This document shows positions 45,524 to 56,600 of a stretch of 64,000 bases of DNA, piece after piece (position 1 is the stretch's first letter; each line of letters begins with the position of its first letter). The position numbers and the translations under genes were made by a program. The notes under the pieces were generated by a model. It was not told the origin of the DNA. It did not search any database and was given only the letters and a program-made list of their open reading frames with translations. Source of the stretch: Microvelia longipes (taxonomy: Eukaryota > Arthropoda > Insecta > Hemiptera > Veliidae); assembly GCA_018340805.1 (NCBI GenBank), contig JACMZG010001913.1, positions 38,458,682 through 38,522,681 on the forward strand. The letters are read 5' to 3'.

Positions 45524-45600
45524 AAGATGGCGGAGGGGGGTATAGGTTATAAAAGGGAGACACGGTCGGCTCTCGTCAGTCGGCCTTCAGCCTTCATGCA
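45524..45600 (+). promoter_or_regulatory. Core promoter: YY1-like site, TATA box and initiator
   Basis: AAGATGGCGG at 45524-45533 resembles a YY1/Pho site. TATAAAAG at 45548-45555 is followed, with A at +1 exactly 30 bases after the T, by an arthropod initiator TCAGT (45576-45580). The spacing is textbook. The gene it serves is not identified; it could also belong to a mobile element. Confidence 0.5.
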
Positions 45601-45624
45601 GAGCGGAATGTCCGATGAAGTGAA
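45596..45624 (+). CDS. Possible first coding exon behind the 45.5-kb promoter
   Basis: ATG at 45596, frame MQSGMSDEV plus two bases, then a perfect GTAAGT donor at 45625. Without splicing the frame stops at once. No downstream exon was found, so the gene is unknown. Confidence 0.25.
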
Positions 45625-46219
45625 GTAAGTTTAAAATTTTATTTTGTTATTCGTTTTAATCCATATACCTTTCAATTTATTTAAAGTTTAAATAGAATCA
45701 TTAAATATTTTGCATAATTATATAAGACAATAAATCGCAATATAAGTACGATATTTTTTACATTGAATGTTTAGCCATTTTGAATATTTCTATTTTCATT
45801 ACCATTTACTATTATTCTCTTTGCTATAAATATTAAATTACTAATATAACTCGCATAAATATTACTTCTGTAACTATTGATATTAATATAATTGTTAGCT
45901 CTATACCTGTTAGTACTAATACTACGTCTTATTACTACTCCTATTATTACAGTAACCAATAACTCGTACTATATAACCTAAGCCTATAACTTTTGCTAAC
46001 GTAACCTAGAGTGCCTGTATTTATACGATATACAGGCACTCTAACGTAATCTAATACAAGCACTATTATATTTCTATTACCTATAACTGCAACTATTACT
46101 ATAACCTATTACTCATGCTATTACTATAACATAACCAAAGTCCCTTTTAAGGGATTAATTTTTAACAAAAGTAATATATAAACCAAGTAGGGAATCTCCT
46201 ATACTAACTTTGTTCAGAT

Positions 46220-46368
46220 GCGGGGTTAGGCAGGGGGTTTAACTCCTCCCCCCTCCCTCAGTTGTCGTGTGAACGGGAATGAACACGGAGTTTACCCCGA
46301 ATCTCATTTTTACGGTGAAAAATACCGTGTAAACAGTTGGGATTGAAACCAGCCCTGCCAAACCCCGC
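46220..46368. repeat. 150-bp inverted-repeat element
   Basis: GCGGGGTTAGGCAGGG at 46220-46235 and its inverted copy CCCTGCCAAACCCCGC at 46353-46368 enclose CG-rich DNA unlike the surroundings. A small hairpin, AGAGTGCCTGTAT/ATACAGGCACTCT, lies just before it at 46008-46042. Confidence 0.65.
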
Positions 46369-46707
46369 GTGTGGACGAAGTAACAGACACATGTAAAAAA
46401 TATAAAAATCCATAGATATTTTTTTGCTAAAGGGGCCCTATTGGTTGAATTTTGAATCATCAAAAAAATAACCCATCTTCGACTTTCAATATAATCAAAT
46501 AAACAGAACAAAATTATAGTAACACACCTCGTCTACACGATGTGTTCAACCCCCGTTTGCACGGAGTAAAATCAGTGTCGAGGATTCAACCTGGTGTTCA
46601 ACCCAGGTAATATATGTATATATATTACCTGGTTTATATCTGTGTAATATATTAAATTACACAGATAATGACATGGTTGTAATATTAATGAAATATTAAC
46701 ACAGATA

Positions 46708-48115
46708 ATGTCCGGTAAGCCAAAAACAAATGAATTATTATAATCTTATTCACTTTTGAAGGAGGTTTCAATAAGGTTACACGGAGCCCCAAAAAGAGGT
46801 TTCAGGCCTATCAATGTATTGAGATAGGCTATGCCCCCTCTACAGTCTATCGTTTAGTTTAAAAATATTGACAGGTCAGTTTAGACACCACTGAATCTTG
46901 AGAAAAAAAAATCCCTGCAAGAAGGGAGCGGGGAAAAACGATGTAAACAAATCAGGTTATTTTACCCGTATTTTCTGGGCGATGTTTGTTGTAATCTCTA
47001 TGGTTTCTAACAATGTACGTACTGATTTAAAACATTTGTATTAAATTCTGTGAACTGTGAAATATTTGTTACAATCATTAAAAGAGAAACTGTTTTGATA
47101 ATACTATTTCCTTGATTATTTTACAGACGTAAGTTTATTGCCTTTTAAGTATAACTTAAAATACGATTACTATAATTATATTCAAATACTTTTGGCTAAT
47201 TATCCTTACATTTCAAATAAATAATATTTGAAGGGAAAAACTCTGATCTTGCAAAAAAAAAAAGAAATTGAGTTGTGCAAACAAATGGAAGTTTAATTTG
47301 CCGCTCGTTTTAAGTAATTTGAACAAACCTAGTATTTAATAAATCACTTAAACCTCTATTGGATGTGACAAAATACATTTTTTACACAAATTATAAACAT
47401 TTCGTACTAAAAATAGTGAAGAGATATATACTACAGGAGGCATAGCTTATCTCATTACATTGAGAGGCCTGAAACATCTTGGGGCTCTCAAGTGCTCTGT
47501 GTAACCTTATTGAAACCCCCTCCAAGAATTAGTTAAGGTTACTATAAATCAATTGTTTTTGGCTTCCCGCACATTCCTTGTATTTTAATTTGTATTTTTA
47601 ACGCTCTACTGTATAAGTTACTGAAATATTGTACCGATTATTTGACTGTATATATATAAGCGAGGTGGTCAGGTTACTTTCTCGATGTTTCAAAATTTAA
47701 CCTACAGTGTATCGTTAAGTTTAAAAATCCCCAAGGTCATAAGCATTTTGGGGATCGACCAATCAGAGAAGCCGCTGCCAACCCCTCTCTTAAAAGAGAA
47801 AAAAAAATACCTACTCCCATAACTCCTGTAGGGAAATAACCTCCTTCCCGGCATTCGTTCACTTCGTTTGTGGTTCTTCTTGTGTTTTATTATTTCCCTT
47901 CACAATTCATTTTTTTCCACATTTGCATACTTCCTAAATAATAAAACTACACAAAAGAAATGTAGAAACATCGCCAAGAAAACACGGGTAACATAACCTG
48001 ATTTGTTTACAAAGTTTCTTCCCCGCTGCCTTTTTGTTGGGATTTTTTTTTTAGAATCGGTGGTGCCTAAACTGAGCTGTCAAGATTTTTAAAGTAGTCG
48101 ATACACTGTAATTAT
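46708..48115. repeat. Interleaved inverted repeats (family C)
   Basis: Unit A (46708-46850) recurs inverted at 47432-47575, sharing TTTCAATAAGGTTACAC, AGGCCT and GGAGGCATAG. Unit B (46855-46990) recurs inverted at 47985-48115, sharing GTAAACAAATCAGGTTAT, GGGAGCGGGG and TTGACAG. A third piece of B's end occurs at 47700. No coding DNA. Confidence 0.65.
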
Positions 48116-48365
48116 ATATCTCTATGCTAAAAAATTAAAAACAATAATGTCTAGTACTGTAAATAGTTTGTTTACATTTACAAAGGTACACAAGATGGTT
48201 GCGCCCTTAGGAAAATTTGGGTAGATCTTGGAGTCTCCTGCTAGCCACATAGTCTCGACATCATGATGTCTTGACACTTTTCATGGCACGATTCTACTTT
48301 TTATCTACACTTGATAGATTCGACCCTTTTGATTGAACCATTTGTAGGTGTTACAGTGTGTCAAG

Positions 48366-48487
48366 TGTCGATTAAACATAGAATCCTATCGGGGTATAAA
48401 TATTAAAAATAAATATTTTTATCTTAGGAGATGGAAATATTTATTTTTAATATTTATACCCCGACAGGATTCTACGTTTAATCGACA
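48366..48487. repeat. Long hairpin, 53-bp arms
   Basis: TGTCGATTAAACATAGAATC CTATCGGGGT is repeated inverted up to 48487 with two mismatches; the loop is about 16 bases. Both arms end in AT-rich ATAAATATT. Confidence 0.9.
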
Positions 48488-48954
48488 ACTATTGTACTAG
48501 GGTACTGACACTATAAAGCCTGACACTAGTAACTAGACATTGTAGCGAGCCATTTGGTTAACACTTATATTATATTAGTTGTTTCAGCTCGCTGTGAGAT
48601 AGAATATAGTTATAAGATTCCACTCCCCCCACCTCGTCAACCACAAGCTCTTTCTATTCTAACCCTTCACATTTTACAGTTCCTCCCTTATTCTACCTCG
48701 CAAAGCGACTTGTCTTTTAATTATCATCTTAAATGATTAATATATTAATATTAATCAATTGATTATCGTGTTTGTCTAGTTCTACGATTTATGCGTGTTA
48801 ATGTATTTTTTGTATCTTTATGTATATAGTTAATAAATTAGTCAGTAAATTGCTTATATTTTACAACTCTTTGGTCCAAAGTGTTCTGAGCTATGCTATT
48901 ACAGTCTGAGGAGGGCTATATGAGTCCATTAAAATGCCTATCAACATTTTGCAT

Positions 48955-49316
48955 AAAAAATAATTAAAATTATTTATAACAAACCTAAACGATATCCAAG
49001 TAAAGATCTATTTAATGAAACACAGTTATTTGATTTGTCTTCTCTGTACACCCTAAATTGTATGAAATTTATGGTAAAAAATATAGACTTATTCCCAAAA
49101 TCTAAAAACCTACTCAGGACAACAGTCACGGGACAACTAGAAATTGTTAGAAAAAATACAAAATTAGCTCAACATTACATAAATTATACTGGACCTAAAT
49201 ATATGAATGCTTTTTGCAATGATCTTAAATTAACTATTGAATCTCTGACAACTAGACCTAATTTACCAAAAAAAATAATCATAAATTGGTTGCTTAACAA
49301 AAATATTAATACCTAA
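48955..49316 (+). mobile_element. LINE ORF2 C-terminal fragment
   Basis: Reads KIIYNKPKRYPSKDLFNETQ and later NWLLNKNINT before a TAA, resembling the 44.5-kb fragment (KIIYQKPRLYSTLDLF). It is therefore the C-terminus of a related LINE on the opposite strand, followed by an AT-rich tail. Confidence 0.65.
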
Positions 49317-49499
49317 ATATTATCTAATTTTTTTTTGATGTTTTGTTTTTGATGATAAACCTTCTTCAAATTGTCACATTTTTATACCCTTAATAATTAA
49401 AAGGACTTTGCTATACCTTTATTAATAAATTTTAATCAATTTAATTTTTACTTATTTTTTTTTTTACTTTTTTTATTTAAAGTAATAAATAAATTTATT

Positions 49500-49632
49500 T
49501 TTACTTATTTTTTTTGTCTATGTTTGTGTCTTTTACGTATGTATGTATGTGTGTGTACGTATGTATTGTTTAGTATGTGTACATGTGTATGTATGTGTGT
49601 GTGTATGTGTATATGTATGTATGTTTGTTCTC
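49500..49632. repeat. GTAT/GT microsatellite
   Basis: Mixed GTATGTAT and GTGTGTGT repeats; the apparent 121-codon ORF is this repeat. Confidence 0.9.
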
Positions 49633-49783
49633 TCCTATAATATACTAGAATATACTTTTATATATTACCTTTTTCTTAAAAAGCCCTTTATAACCTTCAA
49701 TTATAATTATAAATTTTATCTTGGCATACTCTCATTTAATCCACCTGCGAACAGACTTTGTCTCTGTAGGCTTAAAGTATTCT

Positions 49784-49861
49784 NNNNNNNNNNNNNNNNN
49801 NNNNNNNNNNNNNNNNNNNNNNNNNNNNNNNNNNNNNNNNNNNNNNNNNNNNNNNNNNNNN
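49784..49861. other. Assembly gap of about 78 N
   Basis: A run of N inside the damaged integrase region. Confidence 0.95.
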
Positions 49862-50445
49862 TAGAGTTTACACTAGCTTCTTTAGGTGTACAATTTATAC
49901 TTGAGTGAATTGCATTATTATAATCATTTACAATTTTATCTAATAAAGCTTTATTCCAATCTTGTTTCCCAATTGCTGTGAAATACTTCCACATTTTATT
50001 TTTTAAAGTTCTAATAAATCTTTCAGCAAAAACTGATTTACCTTCATTTTCTGTGTGATATAATTTAATATCATTTTCCTTTAGAAATTTATCAAAGATT
50101 TAGATTTTATAGCAGATTCTTTGTCAAACCAAATAAACTTGGAATTCTATTATTATCTTCAAATATATTTTCATATGCTTCTCTTAATGATTCTTGATTT
50201 TTATTAATTAATGGATAACAAAATCCATATCTAGTAAACAAATCATACAAACAAGAATATATCTATATTTTTCTTTATCAGTAGACTTTTTAACCATATC
50301 AGCAATATCACAACCCCATGTATTATCTTTTTCAAATATTTTTACTTTAAGGAACTTACTAGTTTTTCTATATTCTTTATGCAATTCATTAGCATAATTT
50401 ATTTGATCTTGTGTTGGTTCTTTTAATTTAATATTTTTTTTCTAC
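49862..50445 (-). pseudogene. Retroviral-type integrase of a Polinton/adintovirus-like element, broken
   Basis: The minus strand shows, in order, a pre-core stretch, TWGCDIADM with the first catalytic Asp (about 50295-50320), a second Asp near 50130 (WFDKES), and VFAERFIRTLKNKMW, which supplies the Glu (about 50025). Then come a stretch ending WNKALLDKIVNDYNNAIHSS and the N gap. This is the D,D-E integrase core seen in Polintons and related transposon-derived proteins. At least two frameshifts (near 50105 and 50235) interrupt it, so it cannot be made as one protein here. Confidence 0.7.
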
Positions 50446-50600
50446 TGGTTCTTTTAATTTAATATTTTCCTTTTGTATTTGATCTTTTAATTTAATATTT
50501 TTATTTTCTACTGATTCTTGTATTTTAATATTTTCTTGTATTTAATATTTTGTATTTGATCTTTTAATTTAATATTTTGTATAGCAATATCTTTAGCAGT
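50445..50600 (-). repeat. Repeated charged linker between PLA2-like domain and integrase
   Basis: Four to five imperfect units coding for NIKLKEPVEKK / NIKLKDQIQ-type peptides, 24-36 bases each, with frame slips in A runs. It probably encoded a helical or extended linker. Confidence 0.6.
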
Positions 50601-50639
50601 CTATGTAAATATCCTCCGGTGATGATCTTTGCTTTCATT

Positions 50640-50985
50640 GCTAATTTTACTAAATTTCTTTGAATCTTTTCAGCAAGAGTAGGATTAACCATATTATTTA
50701 AATCATGAATCATATTTACATCAGCTAAATGTCTTGATCTTATATTTTCATCTTATAAGCTAAATCATGTTTTAAAGCTGCTTCATCTACTTGATTATTG
50801 GTTCTTCTCCTGGATTTGGTATATATGTAATATTACCATCTTCATCTTTTTGTTCTTGTAAACGTAGATCAAGTCTAGTTCCTGGTCCAGTATAATTATG
50901 TTTTGAATAAATGTCTTTCTCCAGGATATTTTTCCCAAGTAAATGGTTTTACACTACAAGTCCTTCTTAAATTTTTGACACGTCT
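50640..50985 (-). pseudogene. Phospholipase A2-like domain, broken
   Basis: The minus strand carries a calcium-loop motif YTGPGTRLDLRL (about 50865-50897) and, after a shift of frame, the catalytic-dyad motif HDLAY (about 50754-50768) followed by RHLADVNMIHDL. This is the compact PLA2-like domain known from parvovirus VP1 and from Polinton/adintovirus-type elements. Single-base losses break the frame at least twice (near 50752 and 50802). It lies upstream of, and on the same strand as, the integrase. No start codon was assigned. Confidence 0.65.
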
Positions 50986-51269
50986 GTAAATCGTCTGCTC
51001 CCATGAAAATAAATAATATTATGCAGAGGAGACACTGATTATTTAAATATAGTCTATGCTTTTGCGTTTAGAATTAATTATTACATATTTACATATTTAA
51101 TTGAATCACATTAATAATATACACAAATTCTTAATTAAATAATAATAATGATATTTACAATTTAAATACTTCATTTTTATAAGAATATAATTATGAAATG
51201 TAACCACTCTATATTAATAAAGTCAAACTCAACTAAATATAAAATATAAATATTTTTACAAATATAAAA

Positions 51270-51660
51270 CACCAGTAAGATCTCTACCTCTTACCTGAAG
51301 ACCTCTTCCACCTCCTTACCCCTGATAAGTAACTCTACCTCTTACCGAAGATATCTTCTCTCACCTCCTTACCCCGCAGACTTCTTCCTCTTTATACACG
51401 AGAAAGAACTACTTACCTTCTTATGCGAAAGAACATCCTTTACTTAATCTACACCCGCGACAGAACCCCTCTACTCTCTTACGGCGAAGACTCTTTACGC
51501 TTCTTACCGAAGACCTACCTATTACCGAGACTCTTACACCTCTTACCAAAAACTCTTCACAAGCCTTCTTACCTGAGAGAAGACCACGTTTTTAAAGAGA
51601 TAATAGATTTATTTATTTTATTATTATTTCGGTCTCACGACTGTGAGAGAGAGAGTAGTT
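51270..51660. repeat. Pyrimidine-rich decayed tandem repeat
   Basis: CTCTTACC-GAAGAC-CTCTTC blocks recur about every 35-45 bases on the plus strand. The ORF read through it is not convincing. Confidence 0.5.
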
Positions 51661-53600
51661 GGTGAGAAGGCTCTTCCACAACGGTAATATGTTTGTTTTT
51701 TTGTTCACGAAATGTTCACGGTAATATTTTAAAATATTTTTATATTTTCTTACCTGAATTTTAATTTTTTTCTCACTTGGAATTTTACGTTCATCCTTAA
51801 AATTTATATTTTTTTCACACACCCATGGATTTCTCACCTAGAGATTAATTATATTTTTACACCTCACCAACCGTCAACATCCCTTCCCACCAATATTTAT
51901 TATTTTTCTCACCTTGGAATTTCTCATCCTGAAATTTCTCAACCTAACAATTTTTAATAATTAATCATCTACAACCTGAAATACCTCTATCTAATTCCCC
52001 TTTTCTCTCTCTACAACTACTTTGTATATTATCTTTAGTTGGTATAAGTATGATAATTTTGAAGGTGATTTATTGTTTGAGTACGCGGTTATATTATATA
52101 TTTATTGTTGATTAGGAGTGAATTATTTTGTGGTGATTATTTTATTATCTTTACATACTTCACCAGCATCCCTAAATTTGATTTCTTTATAAATTGATCC
52201 TTCTTCACAAGATCATAAATTGATTCATCTTCATAATAACTTGAATACTTGGTTGGTATATTTGCTCCGATGCTTTGGTTGATGTAGTTCGATGAAACAT
52301 AATTATTCAGACCTTTCTCTTATGCAGCTACGTAAAATAATGCGATGCTTTTGAAAGAAACTACCTTTTTCACACCACCCTTCCTCAGCCAACTAAAATT
52401 GTGGTTTTTGATTATATGTGTGTAAACATACTTATATATTCCCTTTAAAATATGAGGTATCTAACCTCTACTCTCTTATCTACAAAGCAATCTTGAAATA
52501 AAAAAAAAAAAAAAAAATAATAATTTTTTGACACTTGAAATCTGGTTTAATATTTTTATCTTATTGTTTTGGCATTATTATTTTTGTTTAATTGTTTGTG
52601 TTGGGAGGAGACAATAACCACTTTTTCATAATAGAAACAACTTCTCTTAGCTACAGAACCGATTCTTCCTTTTCAATGAGAGAGACGGGGGGTTACCTAA
52701 ACTTATCTTTCTTTCATCTTATTTCATTTCTTTTAATATTTTAATTATAATATATATTATAATTAATTAATTTATTTTATTTTAAAGAAACTTATTTAAG
52801 AGATTTTTATTATGAATTAGGTAGTATATTATGTAGATTCGACGATTGTGTGTAATATATATTTACTACTAGTATATTAAAACTCACCCCCTTTACGCTA
52901 ATTTACCCTTGAGCGCAGATTGAAGCGAACACCTCTCTCTCTACGAGAGTGTTTTGTTTAAGTTTTAGCAAATTTTAATAATTTTGCGGTATTGATAATG
53001 ACGGCATTTAGATTTTTTTTTCGCTGTTGAAGGACTTTATTACAGAAGTAACACGGAGTAATAAAATGTATAAGTGTATATCTTTGAGTAGGTAGACGCT
53101 ACACCGCGCGCTAACGCGAATCAGCGGTAAGGTTATTTTGATAATATAGATAAGGAGTAGTTCCTCTTTCACATTTAGGGTTTGTGTATGAGTTTTTTTT
53201 TGAATAACTACCTTGTTTTTAATATAGCCATTTTTTCTTGGGGCTTTATTTTAAGGGTATTTTTTGTTTTTTAATGTGGTTTTAATGGTTTTGTCACGCG
53301 CTTGGGTGTGTCACACTGATCTTTTGAAAAACTATCCTATAGATGTGTCCTAAAACCTCGTTTTTTCTTATATATCTTTGCGGACATCTAGATAATGATC
53401 TAATTATCTGTTTTTCATGTCTATCAATACTGACATTTGTCCCTTACATGATACTTGCTGCTGATTTAAAGACATCGTATTTTAGGAATGATAATATTAT
53501 TTTCACAGAGATGATGTGTACCTCAAATCCTACCATGCCCTTTTCCAATGCTTCCTTGAATGTGAGTAGGAAAAGAGTATAAGGAATTGAGTATTACATA
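51660..53600. other. AT-rich stretch without recognisable genes
   Basis: Low-complexity DNA with an A18 run at 52500 and a GC-richer island at 52890-53130 (CTCTCTCTCTACGAGAG, ACCGCGCGCTAACGCG). Nothing could be assigned. Confidence 0.5.
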
Positions 53601-56600
53601 AATATATGACATCTAAATACATATGTTAATACAGAGCCAGTCTCAGATAACTTGTATCACTACCTGGATCATCGATTACTAACCGAGAGAGTCTGTCATA
53701 AAAATCTTTCTAGAAATAATGGAATCTAAGCTACACTATTAGTTACCTGAACTCTATTCTCTTTCCCCTTCGAGTTAGCATCTGATATCTACTGCGAGCC
53801 GCGCGTCCTTGCTCGATGACCGTACATAGGACCCATATTAGTTCGCTTCCATATCAGCAGGTCACTTACTTTATTGCGCGCTTTATTCATTATCCCAACT
53901 CATATGCATACCAATCTTAAATATATATCAAATCACGTTAATATCCCTTATGCTAATATAGACAACGGGCTTTATTAAATCTTTCAATTCCATCTAGTTC
54001 AAAGTCTTTATCGATAACACGGATCTGATTGCTTATCTATACAAACCGTCGTTAGGACACTTTCGCGAGCGCGGTGAATTATCTCAGTGGAATGCATTTA
54101 CACAAAATCTGACATCTGGCATTCTCATGAACATCACTTCTCTAATGCGGCAGAGTTCTCAAAGTACATTTTGGCGTTATGAGTGACACATTGACCACTA
54201 TCAGATTCTGCCATAGATGTGGCATAATGTGGACTATCGCGGTCAATTAAATATAGTTTATTAGTTAATTCGCGATATAGCGTCCATATGGTCGAAGTAT
54301 CTGTTCTTTTCGAATGTGTTGCGTTATTTATCTGCCCAATATACAGCATTTTGTAGTGAGATGCATGAGTCACTTGCTTGTCCAAGTGAGAGAGTAGACA
54401 CTAATTCCTAGACTTGTCAGTCGTATATTACGCACTATCTAATGTTTTATTCTAGTTATATGGGTTATTTTATGTGGTATTTAGTTGTTTGTTGAAATCT
54501 GTGATCCTTTTGGGTTTGTGATTGTGATTCTGTTTTCTATAAAAAAAAAATAAATTGACCGTACAATCAATTGATCGAGAATTACATTATCTCGAGTGCG
54601 TGTCGCTGAGAATTTCATACTTCACCTAATGATATGAATCTTATTGAGCGACATATAAAATCTAATCACACACACTATTTCTTTTATCTACAGTAGTAAT
54701 TTTTCTGTAAGCTCCAGTATACGTTCAGGACGCGATTAGGTATAGCGGCAGTGGATTTCCAACACATAGAAGCCGAGTACACTCGGTGTGAGAGTGTATC
54801 GCTCGAAATTATGTATATGTGCGAACATTTCCCGATTAATTTTGAGCTGGCGCCGCTCTTCTTGAAACACATTTCTACTGTAGCGGATTGTATTATGTAG
54901 GTTTCAGGGACTCCGTTGGAGAGAAGATGAGTAACGGACAACAGTTATATGAATGTGAATATGATAACCTGACTCACCATAAGTACTTGAGATTACATGG
55001 AGTCTAGTGATATCTAAGGGGACACCACGCTTCATATAATACCCGCATACCACGTCTCAGAAATATGCATATGAAATTGTTATCATTTGTGGAGATGTGA
55101 GTTGCTATTTAGGCTTGGGTATAATGCTATGTTTCTCCAGCGTTGGTCATGAAATTATGTTATTCGAGAGCAGAGTGTTTGTATGTTACTAGGTGTGCAC
55201 AATCTCCAGAAACTTGTAAAGTTTTTTATTATAACTTTGAATTACCAAGTCAGTCAATTGCTAGACACTCAAATATCGGAGGCGTTGTTCGAAGAGGTAT
55301 AGAATTGCAACACTAGGATAATCTGCTTATTTGGCACGGAGCACCCAAAAGGAAATTTTTATTTTTCTATACCTGCGTTATGTAGGTGAGTGGGGTATTA
55401 ACATAAGAGTGCAGGCTGCACAATGTTTATTTCTCAGTTATATGGTTGTTTTCTCCAAGATCCTCATTGGTAGAGACAATGCGTTTTCTCTTATATATTT
55501 ATACACGGTTTTTATGGAGGTGCAGATATTGGCTTGCCGAGGATGGGTGAGTTTATTATGTTAAAGGCCATATTTGATTATTTCGATTTATGTTTTTATG
55601 CATTCTTACGTAACCAAGTAATGCTAGACAACATATAACAATGTGAATTGCATTATAGACATGTCTCCGAGCGAGATGATACATGACGTTTCACCATGAA
55701 ATTTTCAACACGATTGTGGCATTATTACTCTACCATGAAAATGAGTCCGTAGAATTATATTGTCAGTCCAATTATCTTGGTATCTGTATATCCCATACCT
55801 TTAAATGGATAATAAGGTGTACCAGTTTGGTATTTACCTATTATCACCATTAGCCTTCTACAAGGCCTGAGTAACTTGAGCATCCTGAGTTGTTCTTTAT
55901 ACCTCTCGATAGACTGCACTCAGCCTACTTTCCCTGTTTGAGTAGCAATTTTTACATACTCTCCACTCTTACTTCTCTTCTTATATAGATGTGCAGCGAA
56001 TAATTGTTCTATCTGTGTGGCTCGACTGGTTGATGTTATTGTCTCGTCGCACAGATATATCGATTGAGAATTGTCAAGTTCTTGCTCTTTTCTTTGACTA
56101 GCACTAGCTTCGATATATATCTTGATACTACCTGCGCATTATATCCGTTATGCTAGTTCCGAAAAATGTATTATCTTGTGTGTCAGCTATATGGTCATCA
56201 GTGTACGCACAAATCATTCCCACCGTAAGCTCTTAACTGTGGCACTTAAAACCTTCTCACAACAATATGTGCGCATATGCTGAGATTCATAGTAATTGTA
56301 CAACTAATACCTGTACATTATTCCTAATTCTGAGTACACTTCTAGGGTTGGACTAGTAGGAGCGACTCTGTACAATTTTAATAATTGCAATACTCAAAAC
56401 TCTACGCATCCATTGCGGCTGAGCTACTAGATATGACATGTGAGCTTTCCTCTCATATCTCGCAGCTACAGATCCACCTATTACCTACGAGAGCAGCCAA
56501 TTATAGGGCATATGTTGTCACGAAATAAACTGTTTATGAAGCCTCACAGCATGTAGCTGGAGAATTATCTGTTACAATTGAGTTGACATCCCACTGATCT

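Noticed and set aside
45770..46140. Possible telomere-like repeat (TAACCTA, ATTACTATAACC words)
   Set aside because: Irregular, without the TTAGG unit, and not tandem in strict register.
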